64,000 nt of DNA, taken from NCBI GenBank assembly GCA_949752745.1, contig OX457026.1, positions 24,121,308-24,185,307 on the forward strand. Reading direction: 5' to 3'. Below the pieces are notes generated by a model that saw only the letters and a program-made list of their open reading frames with translations, searched no databases and had not been told where the DNA came from. Of this stretch, positions 11,363 to 23,880 are shown piece by piece. A program made the translations under genes and the position numbers. Source of the DNA: Protula sp. h YS-2021 (Eukaryota > Annelida > Polychaeta > Sabellida > Serpulidae). The stretch's first letter is position 1. Each line of letters opens with the position of its first letter.

Positions 11363-12993
11363 TGTAAATTCACCAGTAGCTGTATTTGTTTAATTGTGTT
11401 TCTGTAGATTTGGACGAGGTAGTGGTTCCCTGTTGGTGCCGGCCAGTGCATTCTCGTTAGGATGCCCTTCCCGGTTGATAAGTTCCAGATGGTTAATGGC
11501 GTTATTTGATATGTTCCTCGTGTCAAACTTGAAGTTAATTTTCTTTCATATTCTGACCACATCCCCCCTTCCTACCGGGGGTTTCCGAAAAAAAGCCCAG
11601 GGCTTCTATTTGGAAACTGGCCAATTTCAGGCGCTCATGTAGAAACCAAATAGAAGCCCCGGGGCTTCAATCAGGAAACAATTTCCTAATTAGAGCCCCG
11701 GGGCTTCTATTTTTTAGATGGCGGGGGAGGGAGGGGGGTTGTCGATAAGTTTTTATTGAAAAAAAAGAGAATTTACCATCAACCTCTTATTAAAGCGCTA
11801 CATGCTGCGGATATTCGCACAAAATATAACAAAACACACAAAAACAATAGTAACTAAAAAAGTCTGATAAAATGGGGTCGGGGTGCACAGGATTAAGCAA
11901 CGACGCAGAACGTGCCTCACATCTAATGATTAAGTGCACCGTGTCTTCACTGCGAGTAAACACGGGTTCTAAAAAGACTTGCAGGGGAGGAGGGGCAACA
12001 TCACGCCACCCGTTTCAGTACTCGCCCCGTTATATTTCCAGTAATACTCCGGAGTAAAGGTGGCAGTGGGGAGGGGGTGTCTGTTCGCCAGCACAGGATT
12101 AAGCAACGACGCAGAACATGTCTAGGGGCTGCCTCATAGCAAAGTATTAAGTGCACCGTGTCTGCTTTGCGAGTAAACACGAGCTCTAAAAAGACTTACA
12201 GGGAAGGAGGGGGGCTTTTATTAGGTAACGATTTTTTCAGGTCTTTATTTTAACTCCAAATAGAAGCCCCGGGGCTTCTATAGGGAAACAGTTTCTTAAT
12301 AAGAGCCCCGGGGCTTTTATATGGGCGGAGCTTCTTTTCGGAAACTCCCGGTACCTTGCGTTTTCAGCAATTTCCCGCCGAAGCGTTGGTTCTGGCGTGG
12401 GTTTACAAATGTGCCTTTCCCGGATCCCATTCACGTTTTAGTCAGCATTTAGTGCGCACGTGTTTCGCCTTAGTTTCAATGTTTTTTTTGTGAGCAATCT
12501 AAGTAAGAAATGGTTTAAGTTTATTCTTGTGAACCGAGATTACACAAAATTCTGTAAGTAAATTTATCAAGTCATATATTTATTAATCTATGCCTTATCT
12601 TTAATCAGTTTTAATGTTGATACAGATGAGTTTATACTTCGTTTGTTTTATTTTATGCACTGAAATGCTTATATAATGCTGGGTTAATTTGGGTTACAAG
12701 TTAATTGTCGATAATGCCTTTTTATTATAATGTGTGTTACATGATTAAGAGAGTGGACATTTTGCTTGATGTAATTAGGATTATGTTAAGGGATGTACTT
12801 TAAATCGGTATTTGATTTCACAGTTTTCTGAATTCAATGATTATTAATATCTTTCTCTTTTTTTCTGTATTGTAGCAAACCGCTATTCGCTATTCGCTTT
12901 CCGCTATCGGCTATCTGCCTATTCACGTGTATATAGTTGCTTGACGGAATAAAGGCGCGTAAAGGAGATTGTTTATATCCCGCGTTCGCAACA
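11363..12993 (+). repeat. 5' LTR of BEL/Pao element (with 777-bp insertion)
   Basis: The LTR begins TGTAAATTCACC directly after a GGGGGGAG polypurine tract and ends at TTCGCAACA (or at TTCGCA, 12990). Without the inserted DNA transposon and its duplicated TA it is about 852 bp and matches the 3' LTR (18949-19799) nearly base for base. An AATAAA at 12948-12953 and a TATATAG upstream of it fit LTR transcription signals. Confidence 0.85.
11575..12351. mobile_element. Non-autonomous TIR transposon inserted in the 5' LTR (TA duplication)
   Basis: The 3' LTR gives the empty site: CTTCCTACCTTGCG has a single TA where the 5' LTR has TA at 11573-11574 and at 12352-12353. The element has terminal inverted repeats, CCGGGGGTTTCCGAAAA on the left and CCGGGAGTTTCCGAAAA on the right (minus strand). 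Inside, GAAGCCCCGGGGCTTC-type palindromes sit near both ends. Two roughly 115-bp direct repeats, each starting GCACAGGATTAAGCAACG, lie at 11886-11996 and 12090-12212. There is no coding content. The superfamily is unknown; a TA duplication fits Tc1/mariner-type transposition. Confidence 0.85.
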
Positions 12994-13006
12994 GTTTGAG
13001 AATTGT

Positions 13007-15291
13007 GTGCAAAATTGTGAACCTGAGATGGCATCTGACGCGGGCACAACAGCCACACGGACGACCCGTCAGACGGAGGGAGAAATATGTTGGCGTGAAA
13101 TATCGCTGAAACGCTCACGCTCTGGCCATATCGGACACTTGGCGGTGCTTTATAAGCGAGCCGAAGAACTGATGAGCGATCGCGCTAATAAAGGCGAACT
13201 CGAAAAATGTGTGCGATCAATTGAGGAACAGTTCCTTAAGCTCCGAGAAGTACACGTGGAGTACACTGGTGTTGTGCGCAATTAGGAGGAGTTAGTTAAG
13301 CTGGCTGAAAGTTACAAAAGCCAGCAACGAACCATGAGGAGTTCATCAAACAGGCTGACCAGTGGATACGGAATGCCACTGAGCCGCCGATGGAGAAAAG
13401 GTCAGTAGTTTCGAACTTTTCTGTGAGCTCTTCAATAAAGTGAAAGGAAGCAATGGCTAAGGAACAATTAGCGCAACTTAAATTAAAACAATTAACGGAG
13501 CAATTTGAGCTTTCGCGTCGTGAAAACGAACTGAAACGGCAATGTGAAGAGCTAGCCCAACAGAAAGACCTGTTAAACGCTCAAAGCGACGTAGAGCAGG
13601 CACGTTTGGAACACGAAATGTGGGCCGAGATTGAGGCGGAACAGCGCCTCGACGTGACGTCTGCTGAGCAACCGGAAACAAGTACAGCTGGCCAGGGTGT
13701 CCCGGCGGCTGTACGTCATAGCGCTGAAATAGAACCCAGTACAGCGGGCCATGGTGTCATGGCAGCTGTACGCCATCGAGACATTGAACCAAGTGCAGTG
13801 GGCCTGGGTGGCCCGGCGGCTGCATGTCACCGAGACGACGTCGACATCGGCACAGCAGTCCAGGGAGTCCCGTCGATTGTCAACCCCGTATCTGAGGGCA
13901 ATATCTCAAGGTCCATCGTGCCTTGCCAGGATTTGCCAGCGCCTGTGCGTCATGACGTCACCAATCATAACGTACCCCCGAGAGACAATAGTGCACTCAT
14001 AAATGACACTAATTCAGTAATTATGAAATTGTCTGAAGTGTTACAGTCAAATGTTAATCTCCCCAAGCCAGAACTGATGTATTTTTCGGGTACGGTTATT
14101 GAATACACCAGTTTTATATACTATTTCGAGAGTAACATCGAGGCTAGGGTGCATGATGACAAATTGAGGTTGAGTTATTTGCTACAGTTTTGTCGTGGCG
14201 AACCAAAGGAGTTGATAGAATCGTGTGTTTTGTTGGGAGATTCCGGGTATGTGAATTCGCGGCACGGTAAAGCGCACATTATCGCGCGTGCGCACGTTGA
14301 TGGGTTAATCAATGGAGCACGTATCAAACCAAATGACAGTAAAGGGTTGCAAAGATTGTCAATGGAAATGTCAAGAGCTCAAATTAGTTTGAGTCAGCTG
14401 GGGTTTGAGTCCGAAATAAATAACTCCGAAAACCTGCGGCGCATGGTTAGCCGGCTACCTGGGTATTTGGAATCGAAATGGGTTGAGAAGGCGTACTCTG
14501 TCACTGAAGGCGGGCGGTCGGTATCATTTGCTGACCTTTGTAAATTCGTAGAACACCAAGCTAACGTGGCTAATTCGGCCTTTGGCCTCGATTTTGCAAG
14601 TAAGGCAAAGGTCAGCAAGGGTCAAATAATGAGTAAGTCCCACCAAGGACAGGGTACACAACGGGCACATGGTCCAAGTAGAGGTAATGAAGGGTACTCG
14701 ATGGTTATTTCCGGTGAAACAGGTGAGGTCAAGGTGAAAAAATGCAGGTGTTGTGGCGGGGCATGTAAGTGGCTGCAAGAATGTAGCAAATTTAAGGCAT
14801 CATCCCTCGCCGATCGCACATCTTACGTTCGAAAAAACAAGTTGTGTGACAACTGTTTTGGTTATAAACACCTTGCCAAGGACTGTCGTAAGGACAGCAA
14901 GTGCACAGTGTCGGGTTGTGATAAGAAACATCACACGCTCTTACACTCTTGGGTCAAGGCTACACCGGAAGAAAATGTACAGTCTTCTACCGCTACATGC
15001 ACCGCCACCGCATCCTGTGAGCGTCGTAGATTGTGTCTGAGGGTACTTCCGGTCACAGTTTCCAATGGAAAAAAATCAGTTAATGTGTACGCGATGCTCG
15101 ATGATGGGAGAACGACATCTTTGTGTGACAGGAGGTTGGTAAACATGTTAGGAATCAAAGGTGTCGAAAAGGAGTTTACAATCAAAACTATCATTAGCGT
15201 GAGTAAGGTGCAGTCCAGCGAAGTTAATCTTGAAGTCAGGTCTGTGAATGGCAGTGGGTGTGTGAGTGTGAAAGGTGCTAGGTCAGTCTAG
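13007..15291 (+). pseudogene. BEL/Pao gag and N-terminal protease, interrupted
   Basis: The frame opens near 13028 (MASDAGTT) and meets TAG at 13283-13285. The gag reading then continues one frame over from about 13333 and meets TGA at 13441-13443. From 13453 it is open for 612 codons: a charged coiled coil (residues 1-60), about four degenerate 21-residue repeats with GVPAAVRH, the DUF1759-type capsid region (about 205-370), CxxC zinc-knuckle clusters (about 430-500), and the start of the Pao aspartic protease with MLDDGRTTSLCDR, where the usual D-S/T-G is D-D-G. It stops at TAG 15289-15291. The breaks are described only; no repaired frame is given. Confidence 0.85.
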
Positions 15292-15315
15292 AGGCTTCCG
15301 ATCTCGATCGAATGT

Positions 15316-17457
15316 TTGCCCCGAAAAACAGAGGTGACACAGTGGACACATCTAACCGACATAGAGATTCCGGAGATTGATTCCAATGAAGTAATGCTCC
15401 TCATTGGAAGCGATACTCCGGAAGCCTTCTGGTCAATTGAGGAAAAGCGAGGCTTGCGCGGCGAGCCTTATGCTATTCGCTCGATCCTCGGGTGGACAGT
15501 TTTAGGGCCTGTCCACAAAGGTCACATGACCGATGCAAGTGTTAATTTTGTGGATACAAAGGACCAAGCTTTGGAGTTACAGCTACAAAGGATGTGGACC
15601 ACAGAGTTTGGAGATACAGGTGAGCAAGGTAAGTCGATGTCGCAAAACGACAGGAAGGCCTTGCAAAAAATGGAAAACACGACCGAATATGTTGGTGGTC
15701 ACTACCAGCTGGCTCTTCCTTGGAAAGACGATGATGTGTCTTTGCCAAACAACCGAGCATTAGCAGAGAAAAGGCTTAAGTACCTCGGAAACAAGCTCTC
15801 TAGGGATTTAGACCTGCAGCATAAGTACGTGACTCAGATAGAAACGTACAAGAAGGAAGGTTACGCGAGCAAAGTGGACGAGCAAGACCAAACTGTGAAC
15901 CCGAAAACATGGTACCTTCCGCATCATGCAGTTGTCAGTGCTAACAAACCTGGAAAGGTTAGGGTCGTCTTTGATTGTGAAGCGAAATACCGTGGCACAT
16001 CACTGAACGACCAGTTGCTGCAGGGCCCCGATCTTGTCAATAGCTTGATCGGCGTACTTTTGCGATTTCGTCAAGAAAAGGTGGCAGTCTCTGCTGATAT
16101 TGAGGTCATGTTTCACCAGGTCAGGGTCCGACCCGGTGACCGCGACGCCCTTCGCTTCCTGTGATGGAAGGATGGGGACCCCGACAAGGAAGTTGAAATC
16201 TACAGGATGAATGTGCACATCTTTGGGGCCACATCGTCCCCCAGTTGCACTGCCTTTTGCTTGCGGAAAACCGCCTCGGACAACGAACACGCATTTTCAA
16301 CTGAGACTTCAGCCACAGTCTTGCGCGACTTTTATGTGGATGACCTGCTTAAGTCAGTTCCATCCGAAGAACAGGCTGTTGCCCTGTCACAAGAACTCAG
16401 AGAAATGCTTTCAAAGGGAGGTTTTCATTTGACGAAATGGAGATCGAACAGTAATGCCGTGCTTACCTCGATACCAGAGGTCGAAAGGGCGCCGCTGTCA
16501 AACAACTTATCTCTTGACAGTTCGGAAGATGCCATAGATCGGGCACTCGGTGTTTATTGGAACTTACAACGAAATGCCATAACGTTCGTCACAAACGAAC
16601 AGGAAAAGCCCTTCACTCAACGAGGAATTTTGTCTGTCGTCGCTTCTCTTTATGACCCCTTGGGATTGGTCGCTCCTGTGACGCTGAGAGCAAAGCAACT
16701 TCTACAGAAACTGTGCAAATTGAAAATAAAGTGGGATGACGGCATTAGTGAAGATGACGCGAATGTTTGGCGACTGTGGTGCCATCAGCTGCACGATTTA
16801 CGATCGGTCCAAATTCCCTGCTGCTACAAACCAGAGGTGTTCAGGACTCTGAAGTCAATCCAACTGCACATTCTTTCAGATGCCTCCAAATCTGGGTATG
16901 GATGTTGTGCATATCTCAGATATGTAGATGGCGCGGACCATGTGCACACCACACTTGCTATGGGCAAATCACGGCTGACCCCAGTAAAAGCGGTCACTAT
17001 CCCTAGACTCGAGCTTTCAGCCGCTGTCTTAGCCTTCCAGGTCAGTGACTTGCTACGGCGTGAGCTTGACCTTAAAATTGAAAGGACTATTTTCTGGACT
17101 GATTCAATGATTGTTTTTTCTTATCTCAGGAATCAGTCGAAACGCTTCAAGACCTTTGTTGCCAATAGGATATCACGAATACTGGATAGTTCCAGCATAG
17201 AACAGTGGCGCCATGTTCCAACAAAGCTGAATCCGGCGGACGTAGCATCCCGTGGAATCCCTGCTTCCGACTTCTCCCAAATTAAGGTATGGTTGGAAGG
17301 GCCATCGTATCTACGAGAGGACGAAGGTGAATGGCCGTCTGGAGCTGTCGCCAGTATTGAATCCAAAGATCTCGAAATAAAGGGGGGTGAGTGTTTGGTA
17401 AATGCAGTTGACAGCTATTGTGAACTGGCCCAGCTGTTTGAGCGACATTCTAGCTAG
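15316..17457 (+). pseudogene. BEL/Pao protease C-terminus, reverse transcriptase and RNase H, interrupted
   Basis: The same reading frame resumes after the 15289 stop with the conserved tail of the Pao protease (LLIGSDTPEAFW, SILGWTVLGP). The RT domain begins near 15690 and includes VVFDCEAKYRGTSLND and the YVDD active-site motif at 16333-16344. TGA at 16162-16164 sits where this family normally has a Trp after RFL. RNase H follows, with LSDASKSGYG near 16880 and WTDSMIV near 17097. The frame ends at TAG 17455-17457. Downstream sequence in the same frame still looks like polyprotein, so this stop is also a lesion. Confidence 0.88.
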
Positions 17458-18818
17458 CCCAAACTACAACGAACTGTAGCCTGGATGCTTCGGGTAAGCT
17501 ACAGGTCAGACATGAATGAACTCCAACTTAACGAATTAAAACGCTCAATATGACCATTGCTAGGCTGGTGCAGCGACAAGTCTTCCACCAGGAACGACAG
17601 TCGTTGGAGACAGGAGGCTGCGTGTCAAAATCAAGTCCGCTAGCCAAACTGGCGCCAAGGCTTATCGATGGTCTGTTGAGGGTTGGCGGGCGCATTAAAA
17701 ATTCAAGCCTTCTTGAGTTTGCAGTTCACCAGATCATTCTTCCACAAAGGCATCCAGTGGCAGTTATGATTATATGGAACTACCACCGCATGTACGGTCA
17801 TGCGGGTCCGACGCATGTTCTTACGCGGCTGAGGCAGATGTACTGGATCGTTAATGGCTTGCAAGCATGCAAGAGTGTGACATCCAAATGCATCATCTGT
17901 CGGCGTCAACGACAACACCCTATGCAGCAGCAAATGGGCGAGTTGCCAAGGGAGCGAGTCACTCTCGACAAGCCACCATTCAGCTACGTCGGTGTTGATT
18001 TTTTCGGGCCATTCATTGCGACAGTGAAACGAAGCCAGTGCAAGAGGTATGGGTGCTTGTTTACTTGCATGGCTTCTCGAGCAATCCACATCGAAGTGGC
18101 CCACAGTTTGGATACTGACTCCTTCCTTGCTGCAATCACCAGATTTATTAGTCGTCGGGGTAGACCACTGACGATTTTCTCAGACAATGGGAGCAACCTG
18201 AGGTCCGGCGAACGGGAGCTGCGCGAATCGCTGGAACAGTGGAATCAGCGTCAGATACACGCCAATTTAGTTCAACGTGAAATAGAATGGAAGTTCAGTC
18301 CGCCCCAGTCCATCCACATGGGCGGAGTGTGGGAACGACTCATTCGTTCGGTTCGTGACACCCTTACCAAGGTTATCGGTACGCAACCAGTGAGAGACGA
18401 AACGTTACTCACTTTCATGGCGGAGGCTGAGCGTATCGTAAACAGTCGTCCGATCACACAGGTCACTGCGGACTCACGCCTTCCTTACGGCATCTTTACC
18501 AAGGACGATAATTATGCTAGGAGGTGGTGGAAGCAGGCCCAATATCTCTCCAATGTTTTCTGGAAACGTTGGACCAAAGAATACCTGTCCTCTCTCCAGA
18601 TGCGTTGCAAGTGGCAACGCAGCCATCGTAACGTGCAGCCCGGTGATATTGTGCTCATGCTCGACGAGAATCTCGCTAGGGGTCGATTGCCGCTTGGTCT
18701 GGTCACCGAAGTGTTCAGGGGTCGCGATAACCTTGTCAGAAGCTGCAAGGTTCGATCCGGCGGATCCGTATACGTCCGGCCAATACACAAGTTATGTCTC
18801 TTGGAAGGTTCGGATTGA
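17458..18818 (+). pseudogene. BEL/Pao integrase region with frame change
   Basis: After the TAG at 17455 the polyprotein continues (QRTVAWMLR) and then changes frame near 17548. From 17550 it is open for 422 codons. It has an HHCC zinc module (H-x-MYGHAG, then CIIC near 17890), the DDE core with GVDFFGPF near 17987 and FSDNGSN near 18178, and the PPQSIHMGGVWERLIRSVRD segment typical of BEL integrase. It closes with a DUF5641-like tail (VQPGDIVLMLDEN, HKLCLLE). The integrase itself looks intact, but it is cut off from the upstream frame. Confidence 0.88.
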
Positions 18819-18948
18819 CTGGTGCCCGTATACATGTGACATGTAGTCAATTGTTTGTGTGAAGATAGTTTGTGCACGTGCATGTTAAATTGTGTTAGGA
18901 CTGTTGACTTTCCGGTTTTGGATGACCATATTCGGTCATCGGGGGGAG

Positions 18949-19799
18949 TGTAAAGTCACCAGTAGCTGTATTTGTTTAATTGTGTTTCTGTAGATTTGAA
19001 CGAGGTAGTGGTTCCCTGTTGGTGCCGGCCAGTGCATTCTCGTTAGGATGCCCTTCCCGGTTGATAAGTTCCAGATGGTTAATGGCGTTATTTGATATGT
19101 TCCTCGTGTCAAACTTGAAGTTAATTTTCTTTCATATTCTGACCACATCCCCCCTTCCTACCTTGCGTTTTCAGCAATTTCCCGCCGAAGCGTTGGTTCT
19201 GGCGTGGGTTTACAAATATGCCTTTCCCGGATCCCATTCACGTTTTAGTCAGCATTTAGTGCGCACGTGTTTCGCCTTAGTTTCAATGTTTTTTTTGTGA
19301 GCAATCTAAGTAAGAAATGGTTTAAGTTTATTCTTGTGAACCGAGATTACACAAAATTCTGTAAGTAAATTTATCAAGTCATATATTTATTAATCTATGC
19401 CTTATCTTTAATCAGTTTTAATGTTGATACAGATGAGTTTATACTTCGTTTGTTTTATTTTATGCACTGAAATGCTTATATAATGCTGGGTTAATTTGGG
19501 TTACAAGTTAATTGTCGATAATGCCTTTTTATTATAATGTGTGTTACATGATTAAGAGAGTGGACATTTTGCTTGATGTAATTAGCGATTATATTAGGGG
19601 ATGTACTTTAAATCGGTATTTGATTTCACAGTTTTCTGAATTCAATGATTATTAATATCTTTCTTTTTTTCTGTATTGTAGCAAACCGCTATTCGCTATT
19701 CGCTATCCGCTATCGGCTATCTGCCTATTCACGTGTATATAGTTGCTTGACGGAATAAAGGCGCGTAAAGGAGATTGTTTATACCCCGCGTTCGCAGCA
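18949..19799 (+). repeat. 3' LTR of BEL/Pao element
   Basis: The LTR starts TGTAAAGTCACC after the polypurine tract GGGGGGAG and ends TTCGCAGCA. AATAAA is at 19754-19759. It preserves the pre-insertion site of the DNA transposon found in the 5' LTR, near 19160 (CTTCCTACCTTGCG). Confidence 0.87.
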
Positions 19800-20041
19800 G
19801 CGCACAATATTCAGTTTTGAAAGATATGGACTATGACCTTGCAGGTTTGACTGTGAATGAGACGCAGACTCGATATATCGATAAAACATGTCGCTGTACT
19901 TTTTCTTTTGATTTTACATGTAACGTTGAAAATTGAAAATATTCTGGTTGGGGGAGGTATTGGCATGCTGGGGTGTATGGTCCTGGGGGGTATTGTCGGG
20001 GGTATCATCCGGGGGGTATTGTTCCGGGGACGTATGGTCCT

Positions 20042-20168
<127 letters not shown>

Positions 20169-23100
20169 CGATAGACCATTGGCTCATGTGGATTGTACTA
20201 GATTTGAGCACTTATTAGCGACCAATGGATTCACTGATGAGCAGACCATTTATACTGTATGGAGTCGTGCCTGAACGCAATTTAAAAGCTCCCACCTCTA
20301 TAATTTATCTCTACATTTTGCCATGGTGTTATTATGGCTTTCATTTAAAATAGGGAGGAGACATGTACTAGTTTCAATGATTTATGAACCCGTTGATAAC
20401 TAAATTACCGCATGTTCTAAAGCTAGATAACAACTAGGTGGTTCAGCCTTTTAGTGATGTAAAATAAATTACCTAGAAATGATTATGTAAATATAAATTT
20501 GTATATCTATTCATCTTCAGAGCAATAAAGTAAACCATGTGTTCTCCTTCTATTTGTTGATGAAGGAGGAAAAATTGAATAACTGTTATGAAAAGTTCTG
20601 AAAATGAAAAAGTGTTCATGAATGTGTCTCTTAAAGAACAGGAGAATGGTACTAAAAGCTAAAAATAGCCCGTGTTATTGGTTTTAAATGATTATAAAAA
20701 CGTAAATAAAAGAAGATTCAATAAAACTTGGTTTAATCTTGAGGCAGGGTTGTAACCCGTTTATTAGGAGTAGACGCTGTCGAAAATTTATTAGTTGGGT
20801 TACCATAGTGGCCGAGGGTAAAAATTGTCTCGTTACGAGAAGGTATGAGGCAAGAAATGGGGCTTTGTTTATTACAGATTGAACAATAGACTAGACTTAT
20901 GTTATCTAAATTAGATGAACATGATGAGTTCTATTACATAGTAGTGACTTTTTAGTTTAGTGTATATCAGGTAAAATCTGAATGGGTTTGGTTCTACGAC
21001 CAGGTGTCCTCTTTCCATGTACAAACCCTTTAAAGAATAATGTTTTCACTTTTACCAGAGCCAGGAGGGCATGCAGCGAAAATCTGATGTTTATCTGATG
21101 CCGAATTTTAGAAAACGTTGTTTAAGTAGGGTAGCTAGTGTGTTTGCTATGCTTGGATAAAGTTTAGTTTCAAGAGGTTGCTTTGGAACGTGATTTAAAA
21201 TGATACAAGAGATCAGTTACAATATGTTGTTATTTGATCTGATCATTTTACATAATAAATGCAGTTACATAATAAAATATATAAATATACATGCCGTGCA
21301 TATGTGCATGTTTACCCCTATTCCGTGTTCAAAGTGTGCTGAGCCTTTTATTTTTTTATGCATATCCGTCGAATCACTATGAAGATTGGGAGTGCAGATT
21401 TAGTGTTAAATCATTGTAATTATTAATTTGTTTTACATATTTTGGAAGTTTTAATGGTGACTATTATATCTGCGTTAAAACAGATTTCTAAAACAATTTG
21501 CCATAATACGATATTGATAACTTAAATTCTCATATACAAGGTGTTCCATGTATAATTGTATTTGGTTCTAGTTATCAATACATCTCATTTTGTTAATATA
21601 GGTGATGCATCAAAGCATTTTATAGCTGTTCATAAAACACGTGTTTCACATTTTTCTTATAAATAAACAAACCATAGTCAAATTTGTGTATTGTTGCTTC
21701 AGTGTCATAACATTATAATATCATCAAATCCTATTTTGAAAGAAATATACATATAATCAAATATTTGCTGAAATGATGTTTTCCAAAATGAAATGCTTTC
21801 AATCGGAATAGAAAAATGTTGGTTTTAACCAAAATTGAACCGTCTCTTTTATGTCAAATAAGAAATGCGCAGATATTTTAACATGGCGTGTCGTTTGTTT
21901 CGCAGAGTAGCCCATTTATTCATGAAACATTCATTTTGATGTTACGTTAATGGCAGGCATAACGCATAAAGCCGCAGTCTTGATGTACCTTGCAGGTGCT
22001 TGTCCGTGCGATTAAAGTGTCTTAAAGAATCTTTTTTCATACAAGTGCACATTAACGACATTTCTTATAAAATCCTTTACAAATTTAATGTCTTTCAACT
22101 TTCAAGCTCTTATCTGCCCATTTTAATTGTGACACTTAGTTCAGTTACAAATTTGTCGTTTGTAAAATGGATTTTAATTTTATTTAAAGTAAATTCCTAT
22201 GTAATATATTTCATAGCTTTCATTCACAGTACAACTAAATTGTGCATGTTATGAACAACGTACTCGTACAAAACAAAGAGACAAACGTTCTGGTTATAAG
22301 ACTGTCCGACATAGCAGAACACTTTTGCGGCAGTGGTGGGGATGGTGGCGTGGTGGATTTTAGCTACAGAGGTTTAAGTTTATGCCTCAAATCACGCATC
22401 GGATTTCTGGTTGCTATGTTCAAACTTAACAATGTACACGAAATTAAATTAAAGGTCAGATTAAAACAACACAAGTGTGCTTATGTTTTTTCAGTAATAA
22501 TATAGACACATTGAAATATGAGAAATATTAATTCTGTCCTACCGCCCTATACCCCTGCATCTTTCCTGTGCTAATTTTAAAACATTTCCTTTATTACGTC
22601 ATCTGTGTCGAATATGTGTGGAATTGCCCAGTTTATCACAACAGCCTTTTTCACCATTCGCCGCGTAATATACCCATATACTTGTATAGTTATATACTCA
22701 TGAGTAAACAAGTATGTATAGACAATAGTGAATACTTGGCTTGAAAGTACATCCAACCATGTAAAGAAAAATATCCAAACATTAATGCATGAGAGGTCTG
22801 GTTGTCTCATTTTAAATCTTTTCTACCGGAGGAGGAACGAATAACCTCATTCTTCTTCTGGGAAGCATTCAAACCTGAACAAAATTACCTATCCTTTATA
22901 CTTCAAAATATAAATAAATAACCAATAGAGAAAAAATGTTGAAACAGAATTCCCTGTCAAAAGCAAGTAGCGTAATGGAGTGCAAGAAGAAGCAGTATAT
23001 CGAACAAATTCAGAACTTTCCGACATTACTAATTAGTGATCTCATACAACAAAACAATAAAAAGGGCCGTGATAGAGCTAACAATTTCTTAGTAAGGGAG

Positions 23101-23205
23101 GATGGAAAGCTCCAAGAGAGCAAAATGCTCAAATACATACACAGAAGTTGTAGATTAATGTAGAACACTTTAGAAGTCATGTTGCTTTGTGATTAATAGG
23201 CGTTT

Positions 23206-23511
23206 CAAAAAATATTTTGACCTCACTTTGAACTTGAACTTTGAGGTCAAGGTCACAAATATTTGTGGTTTTACCGAGACCTGATGATTGTCAATGAGTG
23301 CACCAAATATAAAGCTCCGCTGACTCAAACGCTAAGAGGTGTTTTCTGGAAACCATTTTATGGAAAAAATAACTGACCTCAATTTGACCTTGACCTTTGA
23401 CGTAAAAAATTGGCGGTGTCACCGAGACCTCGTCACCCCTACACGTGTGCCAAATTTAATCTCCCCCTGTCAAAAACTGTAGAAGGAGTTGTCTGGAAAC
23501 CATCCAAAAGG
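23206..23511. repeat. Diverged tandem pair with TGACCTTGACC motifs
   Basis: Two units of about 150 bp (23206-23360 and 23361-23511) share a TGACCTCAnTTTGA start, ACCGAGACCT in the middle, ACCAAATnTAA/CCAAATTTAA, and a CTGGAAACCAT end. Each carries TGACCT/AGGTCA hexamers. Confidence 0.65.
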
Positions 23512-23727
23512 AAAAAAGAGAAGAGAAAAACGAAAAAAGGCAGAAACTTCCAGAAAAACTACAAACTTATACCCAGGTGCAAAAAGAAGTTGGCAAGTGT
23601 GAATAAGAACTGAAATTATTTGGATACAGTGTCAGTTCAAGTTTTTTATATTCAAATTTTTGTTGTTAAAACACTGAAATTCAGGGAAAACTCCAAAGAG
23701 GGAATCATCAGTGGCACTACACTAAAG

Positions 23728-23880
23728 CGGTCCAATTTCCAAGGTGGTCCTATTTCCAAGGTGGTCCTCTTTCCAAGGTGGTCCAATTTCCAAGGTGGTT
23801 CTATTTCCAAGGTGGTCTTATTTTCGAGGTTCTTCATAATGAAGGGAGCACCTTTGTGAGGTGGTCCCATTTGTGAAGTT
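23728..23880. repeat. 18-bp tandem repeat, (AAGGTGGTCCTATTTCC)n-like
   Basis: About six units of a roughly 18-bp GGTGGTCC-TATTTCCAA repeat run from 23728 and decay towards 23880. The motif is the complement of the GGACCACC core seen in the CAGTGGAACCTCG inverted-repeat elements elsewhere in the window, for example 42870-43053. Confidence 0.75.

Larger units (their letters stand above)
11363..19799 (+). mobile_element. BEL/Pao LTR retrotransposon, coding region degenerate
   Basis: Two LTRs of about 851 bp flank an internal region with gag, Pao-type protease, reverse transcriptase, RNase H, a zinc-binding integrase and a C-terminal DUF5641-like segment, in the order and style of BEL/Pao elements. 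The LTRs differ at only a handful of positions (for example ATTAGGATTATGTTAAGG versus ATTAGCGATTATATTAGG). The coding region nevertheless carries several stops and at least two frame changes, so this copy cannot make a full polyprotein. No outer target duplication could be checked because the 5' side abuts another fragment. Confidence 0.93.

Noticed and set aside
13478..18883. Many minus-strand frames of 60-130 codons across the BEL element
   Set aside because: Antisense shadows of gag/pol with no conserved content.
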